Shown here one piece after another: positions 10,481 through 22,559 of a DNA stretch of 64,000 nt. Below the pieces are notes generated by a model that saw nothing but the letters and a program-made list of their open reading frames with translations, did no database searches and was not told where the DNA came from. The stretch's first letter is position 1; every line of letters starts with the position of its first letter. The stretch is from Brachionus plicatilis (Eukaryota > Rotifera > Eurotatoria > Ploima > Brachionidae), in NCBI GenBank assembly GCA_010279815.1, contig QEOQ01000114.1, positions 843,720 through 907,719 of the forward strand, given 5' to 3'. The position numbers were made by a program, and so were the translations under genes.

Positions 10481-11205
10481 TTGAATCCAAAAGTGCACAT
10501 TACCGGGGCATGATCACTTCCCATTTTTGAATCTGTTAATATCTCAATATTAGCCATTTTATTCGCTAATAATTTAGTGCATAGAAAGAGATCTAGGAGT
10601 TCTGAGTAGTCAACTTTTTTCAGGTTATTATTATATCTAAAATAAGTGGGCTTAGATGGTTCATTTAAGACACACAGATCAAGCTCTGAGTCAATTATTT
10701 CTTCAAGGACCCTGCCATTGGCATCTAAAGATCTACATCCAACTACAGGAGTCTTAGCATTAAGGTCTCCCAAAATGATCAGATCCTCACCCAATTCACA
10801 GTATCTCTTAATTAAATCTTTTTTCAAAGTGTTTGAAGGAACATATAAGGAAACTAAATTAAAACAAATACCTTTGGAGTCAATTTTTATGCCAACATGA
10901 TCAATTTCTAAGTCAAACTCAGAAATTTTAAAACAGTTAATTTTGTTGTTAACAAGTATTAAAACTCCACCCTCATGCGTAGGATTTACTTGTCTGGGTT
11001 TAAAGTGAGCAAAGTAGCCTGAAAATCTAATAAAGGTATTTACTTGTTCCTCAGTTAGTTTTACTTCTTGAATGGACATAATGTCCGGTTGAAACTCTTG
11101 TAGAAATACACTGAGTTCTATAATTCGATCGCGTGTGAGTTTAAAGCAGTTCCATTGAATGATTGAAAGAGAGTTATTATTTTTTTTTTGCTTAATAAAA
11201 GACAT
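10481..11205 (-). mobile_element. Second LINE, 5' endonuclease domain only
   Basis: An intact minus-strand frame from ATG 11205 gives about 240 residues of APE-type endonuclease. Motifs in order are IQWNCFKLTRDRI, IQEVKL, GGVLILVNNK, LGDLNAKTPVVGC and a terminal SDHAPV. The domain is complete through the catalytic S-D-H but the ORF then runs into arm 2 of the inverted duplication at 10480 and stops after six residues, so the reverse transcriptase is missing. It is related to, but clearly diverged from, the endonuclease at 5959-6455. This is the 5' end of ORF2 or of a single-ORF LINE; the 5' flank 11206-11300 is AT-rich. Confidence 0.75.
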
Positions 11206-11454
11206 TATTGTTTTTTAAGTTTAATAGAATTGTCATACCCTTGGTATAACTTCTTTATATAAATATAATATCTTGAAAACAAAGTAACTTTATTATATTT
11301 TAAAGATGTCGTTTTTAAATATTGAAAGTTGATTGTGAAAACTTTATTTATTTGTTTAATCTTTTATTATAAATAAATGAACAAGCCAGCTACCAAAGGG
11401 AGAAGTATATTCTACTTGGACTCACTGGCAAGTGAAATAAAATATTCTTTTATT

Positions 11455-12373
11455 CAGAGTTGTTCATCAAGTCTCAAGTCTCAAGTCAAGTCCAAGTCAC
11501 GACTTGACTTGACTTTTTTTTTTCAGTAAAAAGTCAAGTCACGACTTGACTTGATTTTTTTTTTACAGCAAAAAGTCAAGTCACAACTTGACTTGACTTT
11601 TTTTTTTCAGTAAAAAGTCAAGTCACGACTTGACTTGATTTTTTTTTTACAGCAAAAAGTCAAGTCACAACTTGACTTGAAATTTTTTAATGGGTAAAAA
11701 GTCAAGTCACGACTTGACTTGACTTTTTTTTTTCAAGGAAAAAGTTAAAAAGTAACTTGAGTTGATGTTTTGTCTGATTTTATTTTTACTAAATTATAGT
11801 TTATGTAAAAATTGAATTTAGATTTTTTATTCTCTAAAATCTTTTTAACGTTTACATTTTTAATTGAATCATTTTGTTAACCAAAAAATTATAAATTTAT
11901 GAAATAATCTTTTGAAAAATATAAAAAAAATCGAGTCAAGTTAAGACTTGACTTTTTACTCATAAAAAAAGTCAAGTCAAGTTTAGACTTGACTTGAAAA
12001 ATCTTAAAAAAATCAAGTCAAGTTTAGACTTGACTTGAAAAATTTTAAAAAAGTCAAGTCAAGTTTAGACTTGACTTGAAAAATCTAAAAAAAATCAAGT
12101 CAAGTTTAGACTTGACTTGAAAAATCTAAAAAAAATCAAGTCAAGTTTAGACTTGACTTGAAAAATCTTAAAAAAGTCAAGTCAAGTTTAGACTTGACTT
12201 GAAAAATTTTAAAAAAATCAAGTCAAGTTTTGACTTGACTTGAAAAATCTTAAAAAAGTCAAGTCAAGTTTAGACTTGACTTGAAAAATTTTAAAAAAAT
12301 CAAGTCAAGTTTTGACTTGACTTGACTTTATGGTCGAAAGACTTGAAAAATAGCGACTTGAGGAACAACTCTG
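11455..12373. mobile_element. hAT-type MITE filled with palindromic AAGTCAAGTC arrays
   Basis: The ends are inverted copies of CAGAGTTGTTC(A/C)TCAAGTC, one mismatch, and the element is flanked by an exact 8-bp duplication CTTTTATT (11447-11454 and 12374-12381). A CAGAG terminus with an 8-bp target duplication is the hAT signature. There is no transposase. The interior is two blocks of tandem ~38-40 bp units, each unit itself a palindrome (GTCAAGTCA-CGACTTGAC on the left; CAAGTCAAGTTTAGACTTG on the right), separated by AT-rich sequence at about 11750-11930. A small relative with the same ends lies at 23362-23453. Confidence 0.85.
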
Positions 12374-12393
12374 CTTTTATTTATCCTTGCGTG

Positions 12394-12650
12394 TGTCACC
12401 CATTTGTTGGCGTGACAGAATTTTTCTCAGCGTCTGATTCCAAGTCATCGTAGTCGGTTTCGTTCAATGCTACCATTTTACGCGCTGAGCCAAGTTCTGA
12501 GCCAGCGGTTTTCCTTTGTAATGATGCTTTAGGCACATAAAATTTTCTCAAGACTTAAAACACAATTTTAATACACATGTTCATTAAATTAGGAATTGAG
12601 CTTCTTAATGAATTCATTCCCTCAATTAGCACGTTACCATTTTTAAAATA
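12394..12650 (-). pseudogene. Unidentified coding remnant (C-terminal end of a lost gene)
   Basis: On the minus strand a coding-like frame runs from about 12650 through ILKNGNVLIEGMNSLRSSI to a single in-frame TAA, then on through RKFYVPKASLQRK and LNETDYDDLESD to a terminal TGA at 12396-12394. The TAA lies in ttttaagTC, so it could also be a spliced-out acceptor. An AATAAA lies immediately downstream (12382-12377), overlapping the target site of the hAT MITE, which thus landed in the 3' untranslated region. Composition is clearly richer than the flanks. I do not recognise the family; the end looks like a hydrophilic acidic tail. Confidence 0.45.
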
Positions 12651-15600
12651 CATATAGTAATTTAAATTTCATCATAAAAATTTCTTTTTTTTTCCTTTTA
12701 TTTCCTTTTATTTCGAAATTTTAAAACGTGTTATTTTTTTTACTAGTTAAGCATCAAAAATTTATTTTTTTTTCTCCATTGCCTGAAGAAGACTAAAAGT
12801 CGAAATAGCTATCGCAAATTAAAATAAAAGCATTATAAATTTACTTGTTATATTTTTATTTTAAATAAATTATTCCGAATATATGTGTGCTGAGACAAAC
12901 TTTGTGTATGCTAAAAAGATTTTTATGTATGTTCGAAAGAATTGAATGTATGTTGGTCAAGAAGATCCTTAGATTAAAAGGCTGAATTGAAGGCTATGTT
13001 CATATTCCATCCACAAACAATTCTTTAGAATTTTGGAATCTGATCATCTAGTTTGAGTCAACAATGAGAAAACGGCACAACATTTGTGTATTAGTGCATT
13101 CTTGACAATCCTAGATAATGACATTGTTAGGCGCTGGTCAAGAGACAGGCATTTAACACTGACTTCAAATGCGATCTATCAGCTGTGGAACAAAAGTGTC
13201 TTCAAGCCGCAAACGAATCACCAGTCGAAAGAAAATCATTTATCACTGACGAAACAACAATAGTTGATCAGGAAAATTATGTGAATTTGTCACTACATTT
13301 AGTTATTTTTGTCATCTCAAACAAGTTAAATTTGTCACCCCAACAAAGTTTATGCTGTTTTTATTTCAGGAAAAATTTTATTTTTAATTTTAATTTTTAA
13401 AAAACATTAATTGATGATTTTTTAAATTTTTAAAAAATAGAAGTTTTTTATTAAATTTAAAAATCAAGTTTTTAATTTTATCTTTTTTGATTTTCTATGA
13501 TGGGCTTCTTTAACTTATAGGCCTTTTGAAAAATTTTTCATTTTTAGTTTCGAAAAATCTCTCATTTCTCAAAAAATGGCATGTCAAAAAAATCTCATTT
13601 GATTCTAAATTGACTCAATTAAATTTTTGAATCTTTTTAAAAACATTCTATATCTCCGATTTTTTTCCTTTTTTTTCAATAGTAATTAGACTCAGGCTGT
13701 TAGTAATTCAAACAGCATTCAGAAATTATTCAAAAGAAGCTTGGTTTTTTAAAACCATCCAAATTCAATGAATCTTTTTTAGAAGGCGGTATTTTTGTTT
13801 CAAAATATATTCGACAAATAATTTAAAATAAAGGGAAAATTTAGCATTTTTGTTAGTAATTTAAAAGCGTTTGAATAAACAAAAGATAAAAAGATTAAGG
13901 TAAAAGAACAATTGAAATGATATTTTTCTCTCCTCTTATTATAAAATTGAATTCGAATAAATTTTCATCATTAACGCGTCAGTCTTAAGCTCATGTTCCG
14001 TCAGTTTGTTTCAATTTATCGTAAATCCTATGGTTGTCTAATAAAAGAGATTTATTAGTGAAGTTTTTCTGGAACAAGTTTAATTAAGTTCAAAAACTTT
14101 CTCATATATTTTTTTAATTATTATTTTTCAAAAAAAATATTTTCCGCTTATAATTAGATTTGTTTAAAAGATTCAAAAGTTAAATTTAAAATTTAAAAAA
14201 AGTGTTAAAAATAATTTTCTTAAAAAAAAATTGAAAGATCTCTTTCTCTCCGGGGATAGTTTTTCAAAAGAAGCTTGGTCTGAAAAAAAAACTTCATTGT
14301 TTAGTTTTAAAAATATTTTGATTAAAGTGAAAAAACTAAATTTATTTATATTATCAAAAAAAAAAAGCTCCTCTTAAAAATCCCGGAAAAAAAAGAACGC
14401 TGTAAAAAACGCCGTTTTAACGCTGGTAAAACGGCTTCTTTTCAGCGTTTTTTCAGTGTTTTTTCAGCGTTTTTTAGCGTTATTTTCGTCAGCGTTTTTC
14501 ACGATGCAGAACGTTGAAAAAACGCTGCTAAAAATCGATTCAATTGGGGCCAGATGGTTTATTGAATTTCTTCATCAGTTATAAAATATGATTCAAGTAG
14601 CTGCTGAAAGCCTTTGACTGTTGTAAAATAATTTTCGCTGGTTTTTAGACTAACACTGTGAAAATTATATTAAGCAGTATTATTAAATAAAAATTAAAAT
14701 ATTTTAAAGTTAAAGCTTTGATTAAAATAAAATTAGTTCTGATGAAACTATTAATTTTTTTAAATTAATTTGTTATACGTTTGAACGTTTTAAACTTCAA
14801 ATTGTAAGCGTATTTCAAGTCATTTACTTAGGACGCTTAATCTCTTGCCAGTTCCGCTTCAGTCCATTAAATAGGTTGGAGTAATTAGGACCATTGTAAC
14901 TGAAAGAAGGGAGGGGGAAGAATAATTTTGTTTTTGATCCTTCAAATTAAAATAATAAGAAAAATAAATAAGCTAAAATAATAAATAAAAGAAAATAAAA
15001 AAATTTAATTACCTCAACGTTTTTTCTTTCTTTCCTAAAATGTTCAATATTTAAAAATGAAGCTAATGATACAGAACGTTTCCAAACAAAGTATACAGCT
15101 ATGTTATGGCGCTGCTCTAGAGCTGCGATAGAACATATTTTTTGCTTAAGAGCATTTGCATGAGCAATTGAACATGCTCTAGAACGCTCATGAGCATGTT
15201 CTAAATTGCTTAAGCAGACCATGAGAACTGCGCTATCTATGCACTAATGATGCTTAAGCAATGCTCTAGAAACTGTTTACTTTTTTTAGAAACGTACTGT
15301 ATGATATATTTTAAATTTTGAAGTAAATGTTTATAAATATAAATAAGGTTAAATAAGTAACTAAAGTGAAATAAGTAACGCATGTAATAGGCATGGCAAA
15401 ATTATTCCTTTCATTTAAATAAGCGTGGGAATGTTTTTTCTTTCATGCTTATTATTTTAGCTTATTTTATTGGCTTATGCTAAAACACGGATCGCGGTCG
15501 GATCTTATTAGGGATTATCAAAAAAATTCTGACCACCGACCATTTTGTAGAGAATCTGATGAACTTTTACGCAAAAGTATCAGTTGGACCATAAAACCTA

Positions 15601-16639
15601 GTATTTGACTTAAGAACAAGTAAATACGAGAAAAATTCTGGGTTGCTGTTAACGGACCACATGTTCCCAGGAAAATGAGAAGACCTTGACCTTCCGACCA
15701 CTAATTAAATTTTTTCATGAAACATGTGCTATTTTGATTTGTCTTTTTTATTTTTTGCCTAATTAACATGTCCAATTTTTGTTTATTTTTGTCAAAAGAA
15801 TATTTTTCGAAATTTTTAATATTGAAATTAATTTATCAAGTTTATCTGATACTGAAATTAAAATGGCAAGTTTTTTTGTTTAAAATTTTTCAACAAAGCT
15901 CAAAGTAATAAAATCCAAAAAAATATTCAAAAGATGAATATTATAGTTCTTGGTATTTACGAAAAACATTCCAAAACTATCCTTATAAAATATAATAAAT
16001 AAAAAATTGAACCTTAAATGAAAAAAAAATGTTCTTAAGAACAAATTTATAAATGTGTTTATAATCCCTAGATTAAAGAGAAATGGGACAAAGACAGTCA
16101 AAAGGAGGCCCCAAGGGTTCATAAGCAACTGTTAGCCTATTTTTAAAAACTAAAATGTCATAATTTAATTATAAATTTTGAACAAAATATAACGATTAAC
16201 ATAATTCATTAATTTACTGTATTTTGGTTCACCTATAGGTCTTGTGATAATCAATTTTGATCAGTCTTTAATTTTTTGTTTTTTACTATAAACACCAAGT
16301 GTTTACTCTTTTAGAAACAATGAAACAACTCTATTTTTTCATATTGATCTTTAATTGCTTGTTCAAAAAATCTTTATTTGAAAACTTAAAAGATTAAAAC
16401 AAAGAAATAAAGGTAAAAAAAAATAAAATAAAAAAATAAAAGAAAACCAAGTTTAACAAATGCTTCGAATGAAATTTAAATACATTTTAATCAAATAAAT
16501 TTCAGTAAAGAAAATTTTTTTTTATAAATTTTGTTTGAAATTTATATTATACTTTAATTTTAGTTGAGTAAATAAAATTCAAATTTTTTTTCTCCTTAAA
16601 TGAATTTATCTTATCATGTTAAATAGGGTAATATAATCA
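12651..16639. other. Long AT-rich intergenic region with decayed repeats
   Basis: No gene can be supported. A coding-like but unrecognised plus-strand stretch of about 45 residues lies near 13150-13290. At 14395-14525 the words AACGCTG and CAGCGTTTTTT recur many times in both orientations. At 15105-15275 a GC-richer block repeats GCTCTAGA, GCTTAAGCA and GCTCATGAGC, like a hairpin-rich MITE. Another GC-richer patch lies at 15485-15720. Otherwise A/T runs. Confidence 0.4.
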
Positions 16640-18315
16640 ATTGTTGCCCCAACGGCTTCGCCGAAACTCTCACCGTTATATTTGTTCAGTCTTTCACCTC
16701 TGGTAAGACACCCGATCTGTGGAAAAGAGCCCAAGTCACGCCTATTTTCAAGAAAGGAAGCAGAAGTCTGGTAAGCAATTATAGGCCAATTTCCCTAACT
16801 GCATTGCCTTGTAAGATCATCGAACATAAGAGACGTCATGATGGAACACCTCTTCAGCAATAAAATTATTGCTCTCGGGCAGCACGGTTTTGTCCTCAAA
16901 AAATCGACAATAACTAACCTCCTGGAAACAGCAGACAGGATCAGCGAGGGTATTGACGACGGCTGGAATGTTTTGGTGGTCTTCTTGGATTTTTCCAAAG
17001 CGTTTGACAAAGTGTCACGAGTCTCTGTGTAATAAAGTGGCTGCTTACGGTTTCGTGGATCGCATTGTGAAATGGACCAGAGACTTCCTATCAGGTCGAA
17101 AGAAGCGAGTAGCATTAGGCGGACTGGAGAGAAGTCACCAGTGGAGTCCTTCAGGGAAGTGTTCTAGGCCCACTGCTGTTCGTTATCTACATCAATGACA
17201 TGCCTGATATAGTAAACCACGTGATCAAGCTTTTCGCGGACGACAGTAAGCTCATTGCAACAATCCGTAATGTTAACGACCTGGCACTGCTGCAACGGGA
17301 CCTTGATGCACTGACTGAGTGTTCTTCAACTTGGCAGATGCTGTTCAACACCGAAAAATGTAAAGTAATGGAATACAGCAGATCCGACAAAACCAAGTAC
17401 TCGGACATAGACCTCTGCATGGGTACTTATGTGAGTACTTTATCAAACTAGTACTGAAAAGGATCTGTGAGTAACCTTCGCGAGCAATCTCAAGTTCTCA
17501 AGCCATATCAAAGCCCAAACTAATAAATCCATCTCCATCCTTGGACAGCTGAGAAGAACTAAAACTACCACTACCTTCATAACGCTATACTGCGCATAAT
17601 TCAGACCACACTTTGAATATGCAGCAGTGGTCTGGTCCACCTTCACTGTCAAGGACAGCAACATTCTTGAGAAAGTACAAAGACGAGCAACCAAACTCGT
17701 TCCAAGAATCCGTAACTTAGGCTTCAGCGATCGCCTTTCCATCTTGGGATTGCCCACTCTGAGCGAACGCAGGACAAGAGGAGACATGATCCGAATGTTC
17801 AAGATAAGAAGCGGATTAAATAACATAGATTGGGTCAGACCTCCCCCCATTGCAGCTCGCTTTCCCAACCAGGACCAGCACAAGGTACTAGAGGGCACAA
17901 GAGGCGTCTGTCCGTTCAAGCACCTACCAACTGCGCCCAGCGTGAAAAATTTTTCACAAATCGTGTAATTAGAGAGTGGAACAGCCTACCTGAGAAAGTA
18001 ATTGGTGTCTCGACTGTAAACCAGTTCAAGAACAGGCTCGATGCATGGAAAGATTCCGGTGGACTTTGAGGAATTTAAGGAAGTTTTGAAGTTAAGGGTA
18101 TTTACCATTTACCCTTTCTTTTTATAGATCGATTTTTTTTTTCATTTTCTTTTTATAATTTATAGATTGTCCTTTTAATGAAATAGAAAACTATTAATAA
18201 CTTTGAATATGTAACTAGATTTCAATGCATCTAGCTACCATAGAGACTTCCTAGTAATACGTCTCCGCAATCATGCTTGCAGTAGCTTATTTATTTTTAT
18301 TATTATTATTATTAA
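16640..18315 (+). mobile_element. GC-richer jockey/CR1-like LINE, 5'-truncated, several frameshifts
   Basis: A plus-strand reverse transcriptase region, much GC-richer than its surroundings. In order: VTPIFKKGSRSLVSNYRPIS; GQHGFVLKKSTITNLLET; VVFLDFSKAFDKVS; a damaged GVPQGS region near 17150; LGPLLFVIYINDMPD; KLFADDSKLIATI (catalytic FADD); VQRRATKLVPRIRNLGFSD; LPTLSERRTRGDMIRMFKI; and a final REWNSLPEKVIG-type segment ending at a stop at 18069. Frame changes occur near 16830, 17010, 17150, 17450 and 17940, so it is dead. The 3' untranslated part (18070-18290) ends in (TTA)n at 18290-18315, a typical LINE tail. The 5' end is missing. Confidence 0.85.
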
Positions 18316-18821
18316 TTGATAAAACATATTATTTAAATAAAGTTTTTATTTGGGATAAATTTTTTTTAGATAACAATTGATTAAACAAGTCTTTTTTTCT
18401 ATGTCAAACCTTTATATTTTGAATAAAAATGTGATGATGAAATACAATTTTCTTTTTAACACTTAATTTAAGAAAAAAAAAGGATAATTCTCTCGTCATA
18501 AAAATGACCAGTTTAAAAAAAAATGTCCCGGCCATTAAATTTCGTCATTTATGGTTTTTGGTCTAATTTATTTGATATAATATTTGAGATTAATATTAAT
18601 ATTTAAGATTTTATTTGATAATAATTGTTTTCTAATAATTCATTATAAAAAATCAATTTTTATTAATAATATAAAAAATTAAATCATGAATCCAAAAAAT
18701 GTACTAAATTATTTTTAAACATTTTATTTAAATTGCATTAATTTTATATTTATTTCAAAAACTCAATTTTTATTCATTCAAAAAATTTAAATTATAAAAA
18801 AATTTTTTTAAATTTTAAAAC
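18316..18821. other. AT-rich spacer
   Basis: No gene or repeat structure seen. It would hold the 3' untranslated region of the neuropeptide-like gene that ends at 18822; several AT-rich words could serve for polyadenylation but none stands out. Confidence 0.4.
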
Positions 18822-19228
18822 TTATTCAAAATCGTGATAATTTAAAACGTTGTCATTTCCGAACGAGTCAATGATATCTTTAAATGATTTGTTGTTCACT
18901 TTGATACATGACATGTATACTTTTAAAAATTTTATTTTTAAAAAATTTAATTTAATTTTTAAAATTTACTGTCAAAATAGGTTTCAAAGTCGTCTTGATC
19001 TTGAAAATTAAATGCTTTTTTTGAACAAAAATTTTCTAAACTGTTGGACACAAAAATTTCAATTGCTTTTTCATTATTCTTGTTTATGTCCATTTGCTGG
19101 CTTCTTTTGCCGATGCGGGCCCACTGTCCATTCACAAAATCTGAGTTTATTGGTCTTCTAGGAATTGCTTTGATTACCAATGGGCAAAAAACGGCCATTA
19201 AAATACCAATTTTTAAGGTAACTAGCAT
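18822..19228 (-). CDS. Probable amidated neuropeptide precursor (two exons)
   Basis: Exons 18970-19228 and 18822-18919, joined across a 50-bp GT..AG intron (18969-18920), give 118 residues. Residues 1-21 form a signal peptide ending VIKA. The mature part follows at once: IPRR, then PINSDFVNGQWARI, then GKR, a standard Gly-dibasic amidation and cleavage site. The predicted product is a 14-residue C-terminally amidated peptide secreted by neurons or gland cells. The rest is an acidic C-terminal peptide with two cysteines (in NFCSKK and YMSCIK). The second cysteine and the true stop appear only after splicing; unspliced, the frame stops 3 codons after the donor. A signal peptide, then one amidated peptide, then a two-Cys tail is the layout of luqin/RYamide and SIFamide precursors, but the peptide itself fits neither, so the family is open. 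ATG 19228 has a TATA box 45 bp upstream. Confidence 0.7.
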
Positions 19229-19272
19229 TTTTTTTAGATATTTTTAAATTTGATTCTAAGATTTGATAATCA

Positions 19273-19280
19273 TTTATATA
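19273..19280 (-). promoter_or_regulatory. TATA box of the neuropeptide-like gene
   Basis: TATATAAA on the minus strand, 45 bases upstream of the ATG at 19228. That would put the start of transcription near 19245 with a very short leader. Confidence 0.45.
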
Positions 19281-19289
19281 CACCGAATT

Positions 19290-22200
19290 TCTAATTACTC
19301 AGAGGATTGATTTCAATAAAACCATTGTTAAAAACAAATTTTCTGTCCATTCACTGAACGCCTCTAAAGAGAATAAAATTGAATTTGAAAATTTAATTTA
19401 TTTTAGATTTTAGTTGATCGTTTATTGCTGTGAGTAAAATTGTTTATTTTTTTAAATTTATTTTAAATTGAGTATCCAAAATTCATCAAATATCGTCATT
19501 GACAAAAATCACTTCTATTAACTTTAAAAAAAAACACAATTTTACATGGAACAATATTTAAATGATAAATTTACAATTTTTTTTTTGCAAGGGAATTGGA
19601 ATTTGAAAAAAACAATTAAATTATCTGATTAATTATGAGTAATAGTATGATTCATATTGAAAATTATTTTAAAACATATTACAAAATCTCTGTAGAAAAT
19701 TTAAAATCTATTAAAAGCAATAAAAAATTCAAAATAAATAATCATTTGAAAAAAATAATTAACCTTTTATTACTGTAAAAAATATCATTTGCAAAATTAA
19801 TCTTAGAAAAACACAGAGAAATACAAAAATTATCTAGCCAACAAAAAAGTTAAAAAGAAAATCATATTTAGGGATTTAAGATATTTAGGGTTTTGTTCAA
19901 AATGTGATCAGTTTAATCATGCTCGTTTGGTGAACAATCAAATCGATCACAAAATATGAAAAAAAAAAACGAAATGAAAAAAAATGGGATCAATTTTTAT
20001 ATTTTTGTGATTAGAGTGTTTACTAATGTTTTAAAGATTAGAATAAAGATTCTAGTTAAGCTTTCAAAGTTTTTGTTTTTTTATTCATAAAAAAAAATTA
20101 TCTGATAAAAAAGTAAAAAAGACCAAGTCAAAATTATGGTCAAAACTTTAAATTGGATTGAGGTGTTTTTATTTGACTCCTCGATCATACTTGATCAAAG
20201 CCTTGCATATTGGACACGGAACTGGATTTTCATGTTTTATGTTTTTTGATATTTGTTCGATTTTTCTTTTATTATTGATTTATTAACTTAGATTGGTTTA
20301 AATGTTCCAAAAGAATTACAGCAACATCAGAGAATGAAATTCTTAGCATTGGGAGATTTTTTTCTCTGCTTTAACAGAATTGCTATGCCAAAGTTTTTAC
20401 AACCAGATTTAAAGCATTTGTGTTCATTCTTAATTAAGCCAATTTTAGTTATTTTTTGGAAAAGTTTTTGATCTTCAACTTGAAAACTAATTTTTTATAA
20501 AAACTGAATTAAGACCAAGAAATTTTTTTGAAGCTTTAAGCATTTCAAAGGTGTTAAATTAAATCTAAGTAAAAAGTTAACCGTTAACTTTTATTAAATG
20601 TGACATTTAATAAAAGTTCCATTCTATAAAAAATTAAAATAAAATTAAAAAATTAAAAAATTAAAAAATTAAAATAAAATGAACTTATCGTTCATTTTGA
20701 GAAAAAAGCGGGCATTCATTTTTTATCAAATAATTGTATTCTTTTAAAAAATTTAATAAAAAACATTAGAAAAAATTTTAAAAAATTTAATTTAGCGAAT
20801 TATGTTTTCTCAATTAAATTTGATTGAATCACTTTAGGGAGATATATTTATTTTATAAGCACTAATTTTTATATCTAAAAGAATAGAATAAATATTGGAT
20901 CCATTTGAGCATGATTTTGTTCTAAACAAGAATTAACTTTCAATTTTTTATGGTGTTTTAAGAGTAAAGCCCAGGTACGTCCGAATGACAGAATAGCAAT
21001 TAGCCTTCATTTGGATCCTGTTTTTTTGAAATGAATTAAAAAAAAAATAAAATGTAAAAGAATAGATTCTCTAATTTTTAAAATATTTATATATAGCTTT
21101 AAAAAAAGCATATTTCATACATGTTAAATTAATGTCAAATTTTTACCATTAGTGAGTTGAGCTGAGGTAGCTTTTTGTGAAATCCATATATTTTTTTAGA
21201 AAGTAAATTTATTTATTTCTTTTGATCAAAATTAAAAAATATTGAATGACTAATCAACTACTGTAAAAAAAAACATAGCAAATTTTCTTATCAGAGAATA
21301 AACTTAATGATTTTTATTTATATTTAATTTATTTATAATTATAGCTATTTTTTGCTCAATTTTAATAAATGCAGACTTAAAAGCGGAAAATTGAAGTTCA
21401 TGATTAGATTTAAATTTCAAATCAAAATTTTAAAATTCAAATTAAAAAAAGGCATTTTTAACAATTTTTTAATAATATATGAATATACTTTAATAAAAAT
21501 AATTTGCATAATCTTTAACTAGAAAAAAATTTAAATGAATTTTTATCTGTGGTGAAAATTATATATTAATGAATTTTTTGAAGTTTTGTAATTCAAAATT
21601 TAACTTTATTTGAAGCGTTTTATTGTTTGACTTTATCTTTAATATAAAATGTATAAATTGTTTTTTCTACATCACGTATTTTTATATTAATTATGTAATT
21701 TTGAAAGGTGCTTTTATTTTCATTAATAAAAAATGACGAAAAATTAGTAAATTAAAAACATTTCTCGAATATTTTTTTTGAATTTTTTAATTTCGATTAG
21801 AATTAATTAAAAAAACGAAAAAAATCCTACATTATTGAAAACAACAATCCGGATCATTCGTTAAAAAATTGATATAGTGTTTGATTTGTTTTGCTGATGA
21901 AATCTAATAATAGAGTCGAAAATATTTTTGGTACACTAAACATTATTTAAAAATTGAATTAAATAATTAAAAATATTTAGAAATTTTATCCTAACAAACT
22001 AACCCCAACAAAACGCATTTAAAAGAAACATCATAGCCTATTATTTCTGAAACGCCCCATTTACATATTGGTTTACGTCGATTAAGTGATCCAATGTTCA
22101 CAAAAAATTTGATCAATTGGTATCATGTTAGTTTAGTGAACATTTTGATCACCAAATGAGTGATCATTATTATAAACTAAAATGTATTTTTTGGATTTTT

Positions 22201-22559
22201 AAATTTAGCAAAATATTTTTTTAAATTAGAAGATAAAGTGTTTTTTTTAAGTTTTTAGCATTAAGATCGAAATAAAGTCAAAAAGACTTAACAATTTTAC
22301 TGTTTTTATCATTAATCGATCTATCCTTCTAAATAAAAAGTTTTTTTAATTTTTAATTTTTTGCTTTAGTTTACGCTTGACAAGTTATGTTCAAAAAATA
22401 TTGAATATCTATTTGCAAAAATTGTTAATAATTTTAGTGAAACTGGTTTTTTATTTAATAAAATATATTTTTCTTCCTATCTCATCACTTTTAAGACCTC
22501 TGACATGTTGCATGTAGATCGAAGGTTTAACATTTGTCTAATTAAATTGTTTTTATTAA
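19290..22559. other. Long AT-rich region, one zinc-finger-like scrap
   Basis: Mostly featureless A/T-rich DNA. The only coding-like scrap is on the minus strand at 20169-20281, open between stops, which ends KHENPVPCPICKALIKYD plus RGVK and a TAA. The CPIC with basic flanks looks like half of a zinc finger, and a CFKSGCKNFG piece lies just upstream on the same strand (about 20390-20430). These could be decayed transposase or host-gene pieces. GATCA-containing words recur (19905, 22080-22165) without clear boundaries. Confidence 0.35.

Noticed and set aside
11455..12373. CRISPR-like array of short repeats
   Set aside because: The units are themselves palindromic and adjoin without unique spacers, the element has hAT ends and an 8-bp target duplication, and the surrounding genes are animal genes.
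13185..13400. 71-residue plus-strand ORF
   Set aside because: The first third looks coding-like, but the frame then runs into A/T-rich hydrophobic chance sequence and no neighbour exon continues it.
14947..15222. 91-residue minus-strand ORF
   Set aside because: It reads across a hairpin-rich repeat block (GCTCTAGA, GCTTAAGC) into an A/T run; chance frame.
17443..17919. 158-residue minus-strand ORF opposite the LINE reverse transcriptase
   Set aside because: Antisense shadow of the well-supported plus-strand reverse transcriptase; no family resemblance.
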